This document shows, piece by piece, positions 14,582 to 26,395 of a stretch of DNA of 64,000 nt; positions within the stretch are counted from its first letter, which is position 1; each line of letters starts with the position of its first letter. The stretch spans positions 64,662 to 128,661 of the forward strand of contig CAJJDN010000029.1 of assembly GCA_905182985.1 (NCBI GenBank), in the 5' to 3' direction. The notes under the pieces are model-generated. The model was not told the origin of the DNA, did not search any database, and saw only the letters and a list, made by a program, of their open reading frames with translations. The translations under genes and the position numbers were made by a program. This DNA is from Paramecium sonneborni. Taxonomy: Eukaryota; Ciliophora; Oligohymenophorea; Peniculida; Parameciidae.

Positions 14582-17500
14582 ATGAGAATGAAAGATTAAA
14601 CAGATCAAAACTTATTAAGAAAATATATTCTAACTAATTTGACTATGCTTTTGGTCATTCATCAAAAACAATTAAGAATCTACTCTATCCTTAAATATAT
14701 ATTCCTCTTTTTTGGATAATTGCAAAGTGCTTTTTTTTATATTTTTCCTTGCTACATCTCCTCTCTAAAAATGTATAATAAATTCATTCTAATATATCTA
14801 ATCAGACCTGATTTACTTTTAATAGATAATTTTATGATTGATATTTAAGATCGCTATTTATTTATGATTCCACTTGCAAGCCTTATCTTTTTTGATATAT
14901 TGATTTTATAAGGGTAAGTATTAATTGAATATCAAAATAAGAAGTAATCTGCAAATTAGTATTAGCAAATTGTAATTTAAAGCTCCTTATAATAAATGAT
15001 GATATATTTCAAATCTTTATATTCGTAATTGTTTATTGTTTATTTATATATACCAGCTCAAGTATTATCACTTACATCATTCGCCCTTTCCGATATTATT
15101 AAAGATATTGAAATAGCTATATTTAGTATAATAACAGTAATTGCTTGCATTTGTTTTTAATTTGTAAAATTAATTATCAGTAACACAACTATGGATCTGT
15201 AGATTATTGGTTTTGAGAGACTACACTTTACTAAAATAGATTTCTTCAGAGAAATTTTTATTCTAACATAAATCATTTTATTCAGTATAATGGAAGATGT
15301 TGAGTAAGTTTAAATAGCTTAAGGAATATTATCTATATTAGTTAGCCTAACATTTCTAATCAATATTTTTGTAGATAAATCTGTTATTGTTGAAGGATAT
15401 ATTAAACTTACCTTAATTACATAAATTAGTTTAATATCACTAATCACAAGTTCTCTATTGAAATTTTGGCAATTAGGTATATTATTGATACCCATTCTTC
15501 TTTTTATAGGATTAAGCTATAGAAAACAAGAATTATTTAAATTAACCACAAATATTTCTTAAGATAAAACCATTTCAAACATCATTTAATATATATCATA
15601 TCAAATTAATAATCAATCTAATTATAAATCAACAATTAATTAAATCTCTTAATCTATTCTATTAAACCATCATAGAAAGAAGTGCAATGACGCTTCTTGC
15701 TTTTGCAATTTCATTTCTGAAAAAACTGATGAACCTTATAAGGTTCTATATTTATCTGATCATTTACAGAGAATTTTTATAATCAGTAAAATTAAATAAT
15801 GGAATAAAGAATTAAGCAAGAAAAGATAAATTTTTTCTGATCAAAATTGGATTCATTACATTAGTACTTTAAATCATTATGGCCTCACAACATTAGCATT
15901 CTAAGAATGTAATCGCTTGTTATCTCTATAAAATTCTGTTAATAGTGGATTTCTAGGTCAAAATGATATAAATTCCCAATAATTAAATCATCCACCAAGT
16001 TTACCATCATAATAGAGTGGAACTTAGAATTAAAAAGCATAGGTAAAGATATCAATAAATTCACTTGAATTAACACCAAATCTAAAATTAAACATAAGAA
16101 ATAAAATGATATCTTTATTATCATAAATAAAATTAGAAATTATTAGCAAAGAGATAAGATTGGAATTATAAAATAATTTCTTAAAATTATAAAATAAATA
16201 ATAGGAAGAAATAGCAGAAGCGATTGAATTATATTTATTGAGTGAATCATAAAATTAAGCAGTTAAAAATTAAGTATTGAAATGTTTATAATAAAAACTT
16301 TAGTTTTATAATTTTATAATAAACAAAAAAAATCTTAAATCCTAAGATTTATTTGTAAATGCAAAAATATTATCAAATTCTTTTATGAAATTAGAATAAA
16401 AGTTATTATAATAATATACAAAATTCCCTAGCTAAAAAATTTAATCGATTAATTGTTTCTTTCAATCTGAATTACTCAATAACTATTTAACAGCATTCAA
16501 ATTAGCAAATTTTAGCACAATAGCTGATGAAAAATTATTAAATATGAAGAAAAACTTAAAAATTAATTTATTTGGTAAAAATGTCATTCATATGCTGATG
16601 AACTTATCTGAAAGTTTATAGTCATTAAATATTTTTTAATTCAGCAATAATGCCCAAGATTTTTTATAAGTCAGTTATGAAGAGTGTTTAAAACTTTATA
16701 AAACAATAGATAATCTATTACCTTAAGCTATCACAAACGAACATCATTTACTTGTTCAAAGATTCATTATTGAAGGAACTAGCAAATATTTTAGAAATAT
16801 TGATTTAAGCTTTCTTTAATTATCAAGTGGATTAATCAAACCATTTAATCTGATGATAGACATAATGTTAAATAAAACAAATAATTTGTCTTTTGTAACA
16901 TTTTTTGAAGAGGTTTCTTTAACTAATAGTTATATATTAGTTGATGTGAATGAATTATGTGGAGGAATTACTTTAAATCTTTTCGAGAAAATTGGATGGA
17001 AATAAAATGAGTTAAAACAGTGTTCTAAATTAATTAATCTTATTTATTAAGTTAAAATTAATTAAATTATTCCCAATTTTAAAGATTTAAAACAACAATA
17101 AAAAGAGGAAAAGTTTTATAATACTAACATAAATCTGTTGACAAAAAAATCAATCATAAACTTATAATAAAAATCAGTAGTTTCGATTCATGATTCTTGG
17201 AAAAACGTTGGTAACTTAATTAATTTAAGTGGAACTGTTATTATAAAATCTAGAGAAATATATGGATATTACTATTATATCATAGAAATAGAAGATATTA
17301 GATTATGTTATAAATTATCACAGATGACAAACACAGAAGGAAAGGGTTACACCATATAGTTAAATGAAATTGAAGATACAGAGATTGAGATTAGTGATTT
17401 AATTGTGTCTGGAACTGAAGCAGGAATAAACAAACCATAATCTTTAAATATTTTCCCATAGTCATCTTCAATCTCAGAGAAATTTGAAGATAATGTTTTT

Positions 17501-19780
17501 TATAATTAGCAATTATAGGCTGTACTTCATGGATAGTAAATTATTAATGATAAAGGAAGTTCTGCATCAAATTTACTGTAGTTTAAATCAAATGTTTAAT
17601 ATTTAGAAAATATTAATTAAAATGCCAATAAAAATAGTGAAAAATAAAATTTTTTTGATGTTAATCCAAATTAAAGTATTAGAAAATTAATAGATACAAG
17701 CAAATCTTTTACTTAATAAAGATTTTTTAATTAAGATGTTTAAGATTTGGATTAATCAAATAGCAAGATAAGTGATGCTATTTAAAATTAAATGAAAGAT
17801 GCAAATCAAATGTATGATGTAGATCTTAATAAGATTGATAAAGAAATGAGAGAAAATATTAGATTATAATTATAGCTAGAACTTGATTAAAAAAATTAAG
17901 CAAATTAATAATTGGATGATGCAGCTTCTTAAGTTTCCTCTTTAATAGGATTAAAAAAATCATTATTTTATAAAAAATATGAGCTTCTCAATAGATTGAT
18001 GGAAAGTGATTTTAGACCTAACTCTTATAAATACTGCAATATATTGCTAATTTTATCATAAATCTTAGTCATGATATTTTGTATAATTGTTTTATTAAAT
18101 CTAAACTAAGATTTTAATAGATTCATTTAAGAAGTAGATATGCTGTTATTTAGCTATAGTTTTATGACTCCATTTGATATATTTTTAGCTTTAAGATTCT
18201 CAACCATTTATTATAGAGTTTAGGCATTTTTAGGCAAAATTCCAGCAAATGAAAGTACACAACTAGAGAATTGGTTAGCAAACCATTTAGGAGAAGGTTA
18301 TGATATAATGAAATTAAACTTTTTAGACTAATTTTCAAACCCTTACATACTAGAGTTTTTTACAGATGAAAATTTTGATGTGCTTTTCATGAACACGAAT
18401 TCTTCAAATATGGAAAAGAAAACAATATCATTTAGGGAATCTTTAAATGTTTTATTGTAGTATCAATACTAATTTAAAATTGCATATGAATAAAGAATTC
18501 CTTTAGTTTCTTAGGCTTTTACTGCATATCCATATGCTAATTATTTAAATTTACATGATAAATTTGATAATATGACTTCTAATATACTAGAATATACAAA
18601 ATAAAGGAAAGAAACTGTTAAAGAAAATTGGACAAGGATTTGGATACCATTTCTTGTTATAGATTTTCTGTTGATCCTAGGATGTTATTAATGTTATAAA
18701 AGTTATTTATAGATTTATGAAAGCTTTTTAAATCTCTTCAAATATGCAGATAATATTTGGCTCAATAGAGATATGGAGAGGTATAAAATTTTAATTAATA
18801 TTTTAACAAAAAATTCTGATGTAATGTTCAAATATTAATTTGATTTAGAATAAAAAGAAAAATTTATGATGGCAGAAAGATATAAAATAGAAAACCAAAG
18901 AGTTCAGGAAAGCAAGAAAAAAAAAAATAATAAAGATTATAATAAGATGCCTTCATTAATAGGATTAATCAGTCTTTCTGCTTTATTTGCAGTATTCTTC
19001 ATTTCTTCATTATTAATTTAGTTATAGACAAATGATTATCTTGAAAGATATGCAAAAACAGCAGATATCTATAAATACATAGGTGATTTATGTTATAAAG
19101 TTCCAGGATTATTTTCTCAACGATAATTTTTATATTGGTGGGATATTTATTATTTAGATCTCAATGACAAACCTCGAATGTAGAATCGATTGTTTGAAGG
19201 TATTTAAAGTTGCAAGAAATTTGATTTTATTACATAGTAATTTAATGAAGAAAACTATTTAACAACTTAAAATTTTGTTGATACTTTAGTTAATTTAACT
19301 TAGAAACCAGTTTGCAGTTTTTTTAATTAGACTGTATATTAGGATTACTCATTTTATTGTAATCGATCTTTTGATGGAGCCTTGACTATGGGAATTACTT
19401 AAGCTCTATTATATGTTGGAAATGCCTTTACAGTAGCATATGCATTAAATAATTTTACATCTATTATATAGTATTTTAAGTATGAAGCCGAAGGAATGTA
19501 TATAATGGTTAAAGGACTAATTGAATTAGTAAACACTTTAAAAGATGCATTGCTTTTAGCTACAAATTCACATATGGATTAAATTATTGGGCTGAGTATT
19601 TTCCTCTTATTATTTTAATTAATAATATTTTGTATTTAAGTCTTCATACTTCATAGATATTATTCACATGAATACCAATTAGTAAAAAGATATATGCTTT
19701 TATTACCCTCTTCGACTGTCTTATTAGATGATAATTTTGAAAGAAATATTAGAATATTTTATTCATAATTCTAAATTTGA
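14582..19780 (+). CDS. TmcB-like multi-pass membrane protein with PAS domain (paralogue 2)
   Basis: 1,732 residues in a single intronless frame. Starts MRMKDQTDQNLLRKY, then several hydrophobic helices up to about residue 330. A conserved cysteine cluster KCNDASCFCNF follows, then a long soluble region with a PAS-like segment near residue 785 (YILVDVNELCGG...LFEKIGWKQNEL), a Gln/Asn-rich linker, and about four C-terminal helices. The last helices end in LLLFQLIIFCIQVFIL before a short cytosolic tail and TGA at 19778. Same family as the gene at 6224 and in the same orientation, so probably an old tandem duplication later separated by inserted or inverted genes. A sensory membrane role is inferred from the PAS domain. 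The last 280 bp of the gene lie inside the duplicated block described below. Confidence 0.9.
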
Positions 19781-20675
19781 TTGATTTATATATTCATAAT
19801 TTATTAGAAATTTTAATTATTATTTTTAGAAAAAACTCCAGAAAAAGCTCAAGAGGAAAAAAGGTATTTCTAAAAATATTAATGAATTATTTATTTAAAC
19901 CAATAAGAAAGAATAATTTGTAAATAATGTTAAATTATTAAGAATATTAGTTTTGATTGAATTATATTAACAAAATATATTTCACAATAGTTCTACTTAT
20001 AATGGTTTTTCTTTTCTTTTTTATTTTGATTTTATGCAAACCAAAGGTTTTGATAAAAAGTACTTTGTTATTAAAAATTTTGTTTAATGTTATGAATTAG
20101 GATTTGGAGTTTCTGATTTTTGTTATTAAATTGTTCTAAATTGGGAAAGTTAGAGAGATTTATGGATTTAACCATCTAAATTTGACTTAAGTTTTCGTGA
20201 CGTTAGGCAACCTGGTATTCTTTTTTTTTCTAACAAAAAATGTTAGGTTTTTTCTAATCGTATAGGTAATTAAAATCGAAAAGGAGATATATGTAATTAC
20301 TAATCCAAATAGTTATCCATTTTAATCTAAGGATTTTATATAGATTTTCTTATTGTTTCTATCGTATCGTAATTTATATCAGTTTTGAGTTATTTTGAGA
20401 TGCTCAGCGAGCTCTCCTTATATTTGGAAACTGATTTTTATGAAGTTCGACAAATTTTTCTTGCTTTTTACACAAAATCATCAAAAATGCTGAAATCATT
20501 AGGTTTTGGTTATAAGAATAATTTACTTTAGTAATTGTTGTTTAACATTTAATTAAAAATAATATAGTATTTTTAAAAATAAATAATCTTCGCTTTTTTT
20601 CTATCATAACAGGTATTGAGAGTGGATGCCTTTGAAAAATCTGGTAATGTGATAATTCCTTACTCAACTTTCGAA
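19501..20675 (+). repeat. Direct repeat, copy 1 (1,175 bp)
   Basis: Begins TATAATGGTTAAAGGACTAA and ends in ACTCAACTTTCGAA just before the N. It contains the last 93 codons of the PAS membrane gene and about 895 bp of downstream DNA. The second copy starts one base after the N and appears identical over its full length, including homopolymer runs such as nine T after GGTATTC. Confidence 0.97.
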
Positions 20676-20676
20676 N
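20676..20676. other. Single ambiguous base (N), scaffold join
   Basis: The only N in the window, sitting exactly between two identical 1,175-bp blocks. This is the signature of two contigs joined with a one-base placeholder without collapsing their overlap. Confidence 0.95.
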
Positions 20677-20956
20677 TATAATGGTTAAAGGACTAATTGA
20701 ATTAGTAAACACTTTAAAAGATGCATTGCTTTTAGCTACAAATTCACATATGGATTAAATTATTGGGCTGAGTATTTTCCTCTTATTATTTTAATTAATA
20801 ATATTTTGTATTTAAGTCTTCATACTTCATAGATATTATTCACATGAATACCAATTAGTAAAAAGATATATGCTTTTATTACCCTCTTCGACTGTCTTAT
20901 TAGATGATAATTTTGAAAGAAATATTAGAATATTTTATTCATAATTCTAAATTTGA
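20677..20956 (+). pseudogene. Orphan second copy of the 3' end of the PAS membrane gene
   Basis: Identical to 19501-19780, covering the final 93 codons and the TGA, but without upstream coding sequence. It exists only because of the duplicated block and is probably an assembly artefact rather than a biological pseudogene. It should not be counted as a gene. Confidence 0.9.
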
Positions 20957-21851
20957 TTGATTTATATATTCATAATTTATTAGAAATTTTAATTATTATT
21001 TTTAGAAAAAACTCCAGAAAAAGCTCAAGAGGAAAAAAGGTATTTCTAAAAATATTAATGAATTATTTATTTAAACCAATAAGAAAGAATAATTTGTAAA
21101 TAATGTTAAATTATTAAGAATATTAGTTTTGATTGAATTATATTAACAAAATATATTTCACAATAGTTCTACTTATAATGGTTTTTCTTTTCTTTTTTAT
21201 TTTGATTTTATGCAAACCAAAGGTTTTGATAAAAAGTACTTTGTTATTAAAAATTTTGTTTAATGTTATGAATTAGGATTTGGAGTTTCTGATTTTTGTT
21301 ATTAAATTGTTCTAAATTGGGAAAGTTAGAGAGATTTATGGATTTAACCATCTAAATTTGACTTAAGTTTTCGTGACGTTAGGCAACCTGGTATTCTTTT
21401 TTTTTCTAACAAAAAATGTTAGGTTTTTTCTAATCGTATAGGTAATTAAAATCGAAAAGGAGATATATGTAATTACTAATCCAAATAGTTATCCATTTTA
21501 ATCTAAGGATTTTATATAGATTTTCTTATTGTTTCTATCGTATCGTAATTTATATCAGTTTTGAGTTATTTTGAGATGCTCAGCGAGCTCTCCTTATATT
21601 TGGAAACTGATTTTTATGAAGTTCGACAAATTTTTCTTGCTTTTTACACAAAATCATCAAAAATGCTGAAATCATTAGGTTTTGGTTATAAGAATAATTT
21701 ACTTTAGTAATTGTTGTTTAACATTTAATTAAAAATAATATAGTATTTTTAAAAATAAATAATCTTCGCTTTTTTTCTATCATAACAGGTATTGAGAGTG
21801 GATGCCTTTGAAAAATCTGGTAATGTGATAATTCCTTACTCAACTTTCGAA
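20677..21851 (+). repeat. Direct repeat, copy 2 (1,175 bp)
   Basis: Second copy of 19501-20675, continuing without a break into unique sequence at 21852 (CAATTAAAATAAG). If the duplication is an artefact, the true chromosome runs from 20675 directly into 21852. Confidence 0.97.
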
Positions 21852-21899
21852 CAATTAAAATAAGAATAGGTATTTTTTAGTATAGAACTTAAACGATGA
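20961..21899 (+). other. Open frame of about 310 codons, uncertain gene
   Basis: With TGA as the only stop this frame is open from just after TGA 20958-20960 to TGA 21897-21899; copy 1 of the repeat carries the same frame from 19785 until the N. Parts look protein-like, such as QVLRVDAFEKSGNVIIPYS just after a possible CAG acceptor, and FLIVSIVSQFISVLSYFEM as a possible membrane stretch. Other parts look random, there is no convincing start, and composition is less AT-biased than nearby intergenic DNA. It could be an exon of an unrecognised gene, a decayed gene or chance. I do not claim a product. Confidence 0.25.
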
Positions 21900-22448
21900 T
21901 GTTATCTCATTTGAAATGTACTTAAATTAATTATAAAAATATTCTAATTTTTAAGTAAAACTTTTAATTTGAAAAAGAGGTACGCACTCTTAAGGATATT
22001 TTATTTTATAATTTTTGTAAATCTTCATTGTTTAAGATAACTCTATAAAGAGTTTAACCAAAGTTTTGAAACAGATTTTGGGATCTTCTTCTATTTAATT
22101 TTTCTTCTTTGACCATTTAGACTGTAAATCAAAAAATCCTTGGAACCAAAGTTAAACTAATATTCAATCTTAAGGATCATATAAGATAAATACAATATAA
22201 ATATGTAAGATTTAGATTATGACAGTGTATTTATGATCTTTAAGTTGAATATCCTTTAACTCAATATTAAATTTGATTCTAAATAAATATAATTTATTTA
22301 CGAATTAACATAACAACTTTGATGTAGCAGTACTATAATCATAATTTACATAAGTTAATTTGCATGTCCATGTACATATTGCAAGAATAAAAAAGAGCAA
22401 TAACAACCCTCACCCCATGATTTTAATTAAATTGAAAAAGAAAACGAT
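21900..22448. other. Region upstream of the coiled-coil gene
   Basis: About 550 bp with no sustained frame until 22322. From there a frame beginning ATG TAG CAG (MQQYYNHNLHKLIC) runs for about 34 codons. An overlapping frame reading CPCTYCKNKKEQQQPSPHDF leads directly into the coiled-coil gene but lacks an ATG. A short unrecognised intron or a one-base error could join them. Confidence 0.4.
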
Positions 22449-25400
22449 ATGTTAAAAGCAGAAATTGCAAGGCTGCAATCCTATGCAAACTCTAAAGGTA
22501 TAATTAAGATATATTATAGTTCCTGAATTTTAATAATTGTTAAGAGATAATTAACAAATGAAAAAGACATTGGACCAGATGAATTAATAGATTAAGGAAT
22601 ATGAAGAAGAAATTTAGAGATAAAAGCAAGTTATAGACAGATTAAATTTTGATCTAGATAAATAAAAGAGAGATAATGAATAGTTATTACAAGCTTTGAA
22701 TGATATTAAACAGAGAGGTTTATCATAGGAACAAACACTGTTGTAAGATAATTAAAGAATGAAATCTACAATTGATTCTTTGAATAATGATTTAAGAAGT
22801 TTGTAATAAGAAGTTTATAGATTGAAATCATAAAATGATAAATCTAGATACATCTAAGATGAATCATACCGTTATTAATAAGAAAATTAAGCTAATATAG
22901 CTAGAATCCGTTAATTAGAAATGCAAATAAGAGACTTAATTTCTAAAGAAGAAAGTTATTAGCTCTAAATCACAAGAGCTACTTAAGGACCTAATCCTGA
23001 GAATTAATTATTGAAAGATTAGATAGCTTAATTGAATTAATAATTGCATATGATGTAAAAGTAATATTAAAAGTAATTGGATGATACTAGATTAGAACAT
23101 GATAGAATGATTGCAGAATAAAGAAATACTATAAATGTATAAATAAAAGATCAATTGCATAGAGATTAATAAAAGTGGATGGATGAAAGGGAAGCATTGC
23201 TTCATGAAATTTAATTATTGAAATAATAATTAGCTTCAAATGAGTTGTAAATAACAAGAAGAAGGTAATTATTGGAAGATGAAGCAAATAAAAATTAATA
23301 GTTGATTGTAGAGTTAGAACAAGGAAAAAGTTAACTTTAAAATAAATTGAAAGATATTCAAATCCAATTATAATAGTCTGAAAAAGACAAGATGAGAACA
23401 GATTAGTATTTGAGAAAAATTGATGAATTATAGTTGTAGGTTGAATAATTGTAAAGATAATTATATGATCTGACAAATAAATACAATAATTTATTGAGTC
23501 AATATGATTAGAAAAAGTATTAGTTTGAATAATTGAATGTTTAATTGAATGCCAGCTAAGATAATGAAAAATAAAAGATTATAAATTTGGAAAGATAAAT
23601 TAGAGAATTATAAGATTAATTGGCTGATATGTAAAGATTAAGATAGCAACTGCATTAGATGAATGAAAATTACACAGCTTTATAAATTACTTTCAAGAAT
23701 TCACAAAAGTAGTTATCAGAAGCTGATGAACTAAGATAAGAACTAGATGCCTTATTATAAGAATTAGAATATTATAAACAATTAGAAATGAAAAATAAAT
23801 AGGATTTAGAAAAATATAAGTAGTAACTAATTTTAATAGAAAATAAGTAAAGTTAACAAGCTAATTATGAACTTGAAAAATTAAGATAGAGTAACTAATT
23901 ATTGGTTGATGAATTAAATGAATTGAAGAATAGAAATAAATAATTGGAAGCCAAATTATAATAATAAATTATTCTTTTAAATCAAGCACAAAATGATTTA
24001 TAAGCTCATCAAGCTTTAAGCGAGAAATAATAATATGCTTTGAATGAGAGTAATCAATTAAGAGCTAAGATTAAAGAACTCTTAGATTAAATTTAATATT
24101 TAGAAAAGGAATTAAAAAAAAAAGATAAACTAATATAAGATTTATAAGTAAATTTAGATTAATTTGGTAAATAAAGAGATTCATTTATATTAATTGAAAA
24201 GGAGAAAAAAGATTTTGAGTATCGAATTATATAATTGGAAAAATAATTAGCTGAATCAAATATGTACAAAACATAATTTTTAGATTTATAAAATAAATAT
24301 AACAATTTGGTTTAAGAATATGAAAGCCTTAGAAAAGATTATGAAATTTTAAGATACAAATACGATGAAATAAATAATTAATATTCTTAATCGAAAAAAC
24401 AAATCAATATATAAATAAATAGTGAATTGGATGCACTAAAATCTGAAATGCAAACATGGATTATTAAATGCAAAACTTATGAAAGCGAAATCAGTTTTTT
24501 AAGATCTACAATCAATGATTATTAAGATATAGAATAAGAGTAAGAGATGTTGAAATCAGATTTAGAAGCTTGGTAAATTAAGTTTGCAGAAGCAGATCGA
24601 GAGAGAATCTAATTAAGATAAAATACTTAAGATAATGAAAAATTTAGATTTAAAGTTAGTGAACTTGAAAGAGAAATACAGAATTCTAAATACAAAATTG
24701 AGAATGCTGAAAAAGAACGAGATAATATAAGATAATAATTAATAGTTCTATAATAGTAAAGAAATTAAAATGATTAAATAAAAAAAGAATATGATTCTCT
24801 TAATTTTAAATTATAAGAATTAGACCAAGAAAATCATTAATTAAAATATGAAATTGAAAATCTAAGGTAATAATTGATATCATTTTAATAATTAAAATAA
24901 TAATTAATATTAATAGAGTAGGAGAAAGCTTAATTGTTACACCAGAATGATGAATTTGAAAGGGAAAGATAATTATTAAAATAACAGATTTCTAGTACAA
25001 ATAATATTAAAATGGAGTCTGATAGTTTAAGGAGAGAGTATGAAATGCTTAGAATGAAATTGGAATCAAGTGATAGAGAGATATAAACTTTGAGATAATA
25101 ACTCACAATGGCAAATAATCAAAAATTAGAATATGATAGATTGAAATCAGAATACTAGCAATTTAGAATGAGTTTCGAAGATTCAGAGAGAGAAAAATAA
25201 AGTTTAAAATAATAATTATAAATGGGAAGTAATCTAAGGATTGAATTAGATTAATTTAGAAAAGAATATGATCTAATTAGATTAAAGTTTGAAGAAAGTG
25301 AGAAGGAAAAAAACTAATTAAAAATACAGTATCAAAGTAGCCAAAGTAATTTTAATGGATATAAAATTTAAATTGAATAATTGAATTAATAAATAAGTTA

Positions 25401-26310
25401 ATATTAATAGTAAGAGGTGGTCAAGAAGAGAGAGATTGAAACGTTGGTCTAATAAATAGATATTTATAAGAAAGATTAATTAAATAAATAGTAATAAATA
25501 TAAGAATATTAATTCAAATATTAGGAAATTATGAAAGAATATGAGAATTTATAAAGTAAATAAAAAAATATTGATGTTGATGCTCTGATGTATGAAATAT
25601 ATGAATTGAAGAAGTAATTAGCTTAAAAAGACAAATAATATGAATATGAGAGACAAGAAATTAATGATTAAAAGTTTCAGTTAGAAAGAAGTGTAAAAAT
25701 TAGAGTGGAATAGGAGATCAAAACTTTGAATGAGAAATTTTAGATTGAATTGAATGAATTAAGAAGGTAAATCTAAATTGAAAAATAGGAAAAAACAAAG
25801 ATTGAATCTGAAATGAGAATTAAATATGAATAGTAGATAATATAGCTTTAATAATAAATTAAACCATCAGTAGATGTAGATGCTTTAATGTATTAGATAT
25901 TTGAATTAAAAAAGTAAGTTAATACAAAAGATTAACAAATAGAATAAATAAAAAAAGAATAATATCAAATTAAAATTTAATTGGAACAGAGATTTAATGA
26001 ACAAAAGTTACAATTTGAATAAGAAGTTAAAATGAAATTAGAAAGGGAATTGAGGATTTCTATTGAATAAGATTTAAGGTATTAGATTGAAAATGAATAT
26101 AACTTCGAATCAAATATTTAAGACTTTATTCTTTAGATTGAAAAATGGAAGTCAGTTTGTTCTATGAGAGATGAAGAGATAATACATTTAAGGGGGTTAC
26201 AGTAGGCTTTGAAAGAAAAATTAAATCAATATACATCTGAAATTGAATCTTTGAGGACTCAGCTAGCTTTAGTCTAGGGAGATAGAAGAAACGTGTATTA
26301 AATAAAATGA
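22449..26310 (+). CDS. Long coiled-coil protein
   Basis: 1,279 residues from the first in-frame ATG, with one intron at 22498-22519 (22 nt). The frame is open upstream to about 22319 (CPCTYCKNKKEQQQ...), so the real N-terminus probably lies further 5'. Almost the whole protein is heptad-like, very rich in Gln, Leu, Glu and Lys with hardly any Pro or Gly, so an extended coiled coil is certain. Near the C-terminus a motif occurs twice about 100 residues apart: VDALMYEIYELKKQ and VDALMYQIFELKKQ. No motor, kinase or membrane domain. In ciliates such proteins are usually basal-body, cortical or ciliary scaffolds, but nothing here identifies which. Standard-code frames on the opposite strand are shadows of the TAA/TAG-rich glutamine codons. 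Confidence 0.85.
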
Positions 26311-26395
26311 TATAATACAATATTTTTTATGAAGGAAATTATTAGCTGGAATTTTAAATTCCAAATTGCATATATAAATATTTAAATATAAATAA

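Noticed and set aside
19501..20956. Two genuine tandem gene copies
   Set aside because: Second copy has only the last 93 codons, is identical to the first and abuts an N; an assembly artefact is more likely.
23129..23476. Hydrophobic minus-strand frame inside the coiled-coil gene
   Set aside because: Antisense shadow caused by the glutamine and leucine codons of the plus-strand rod.
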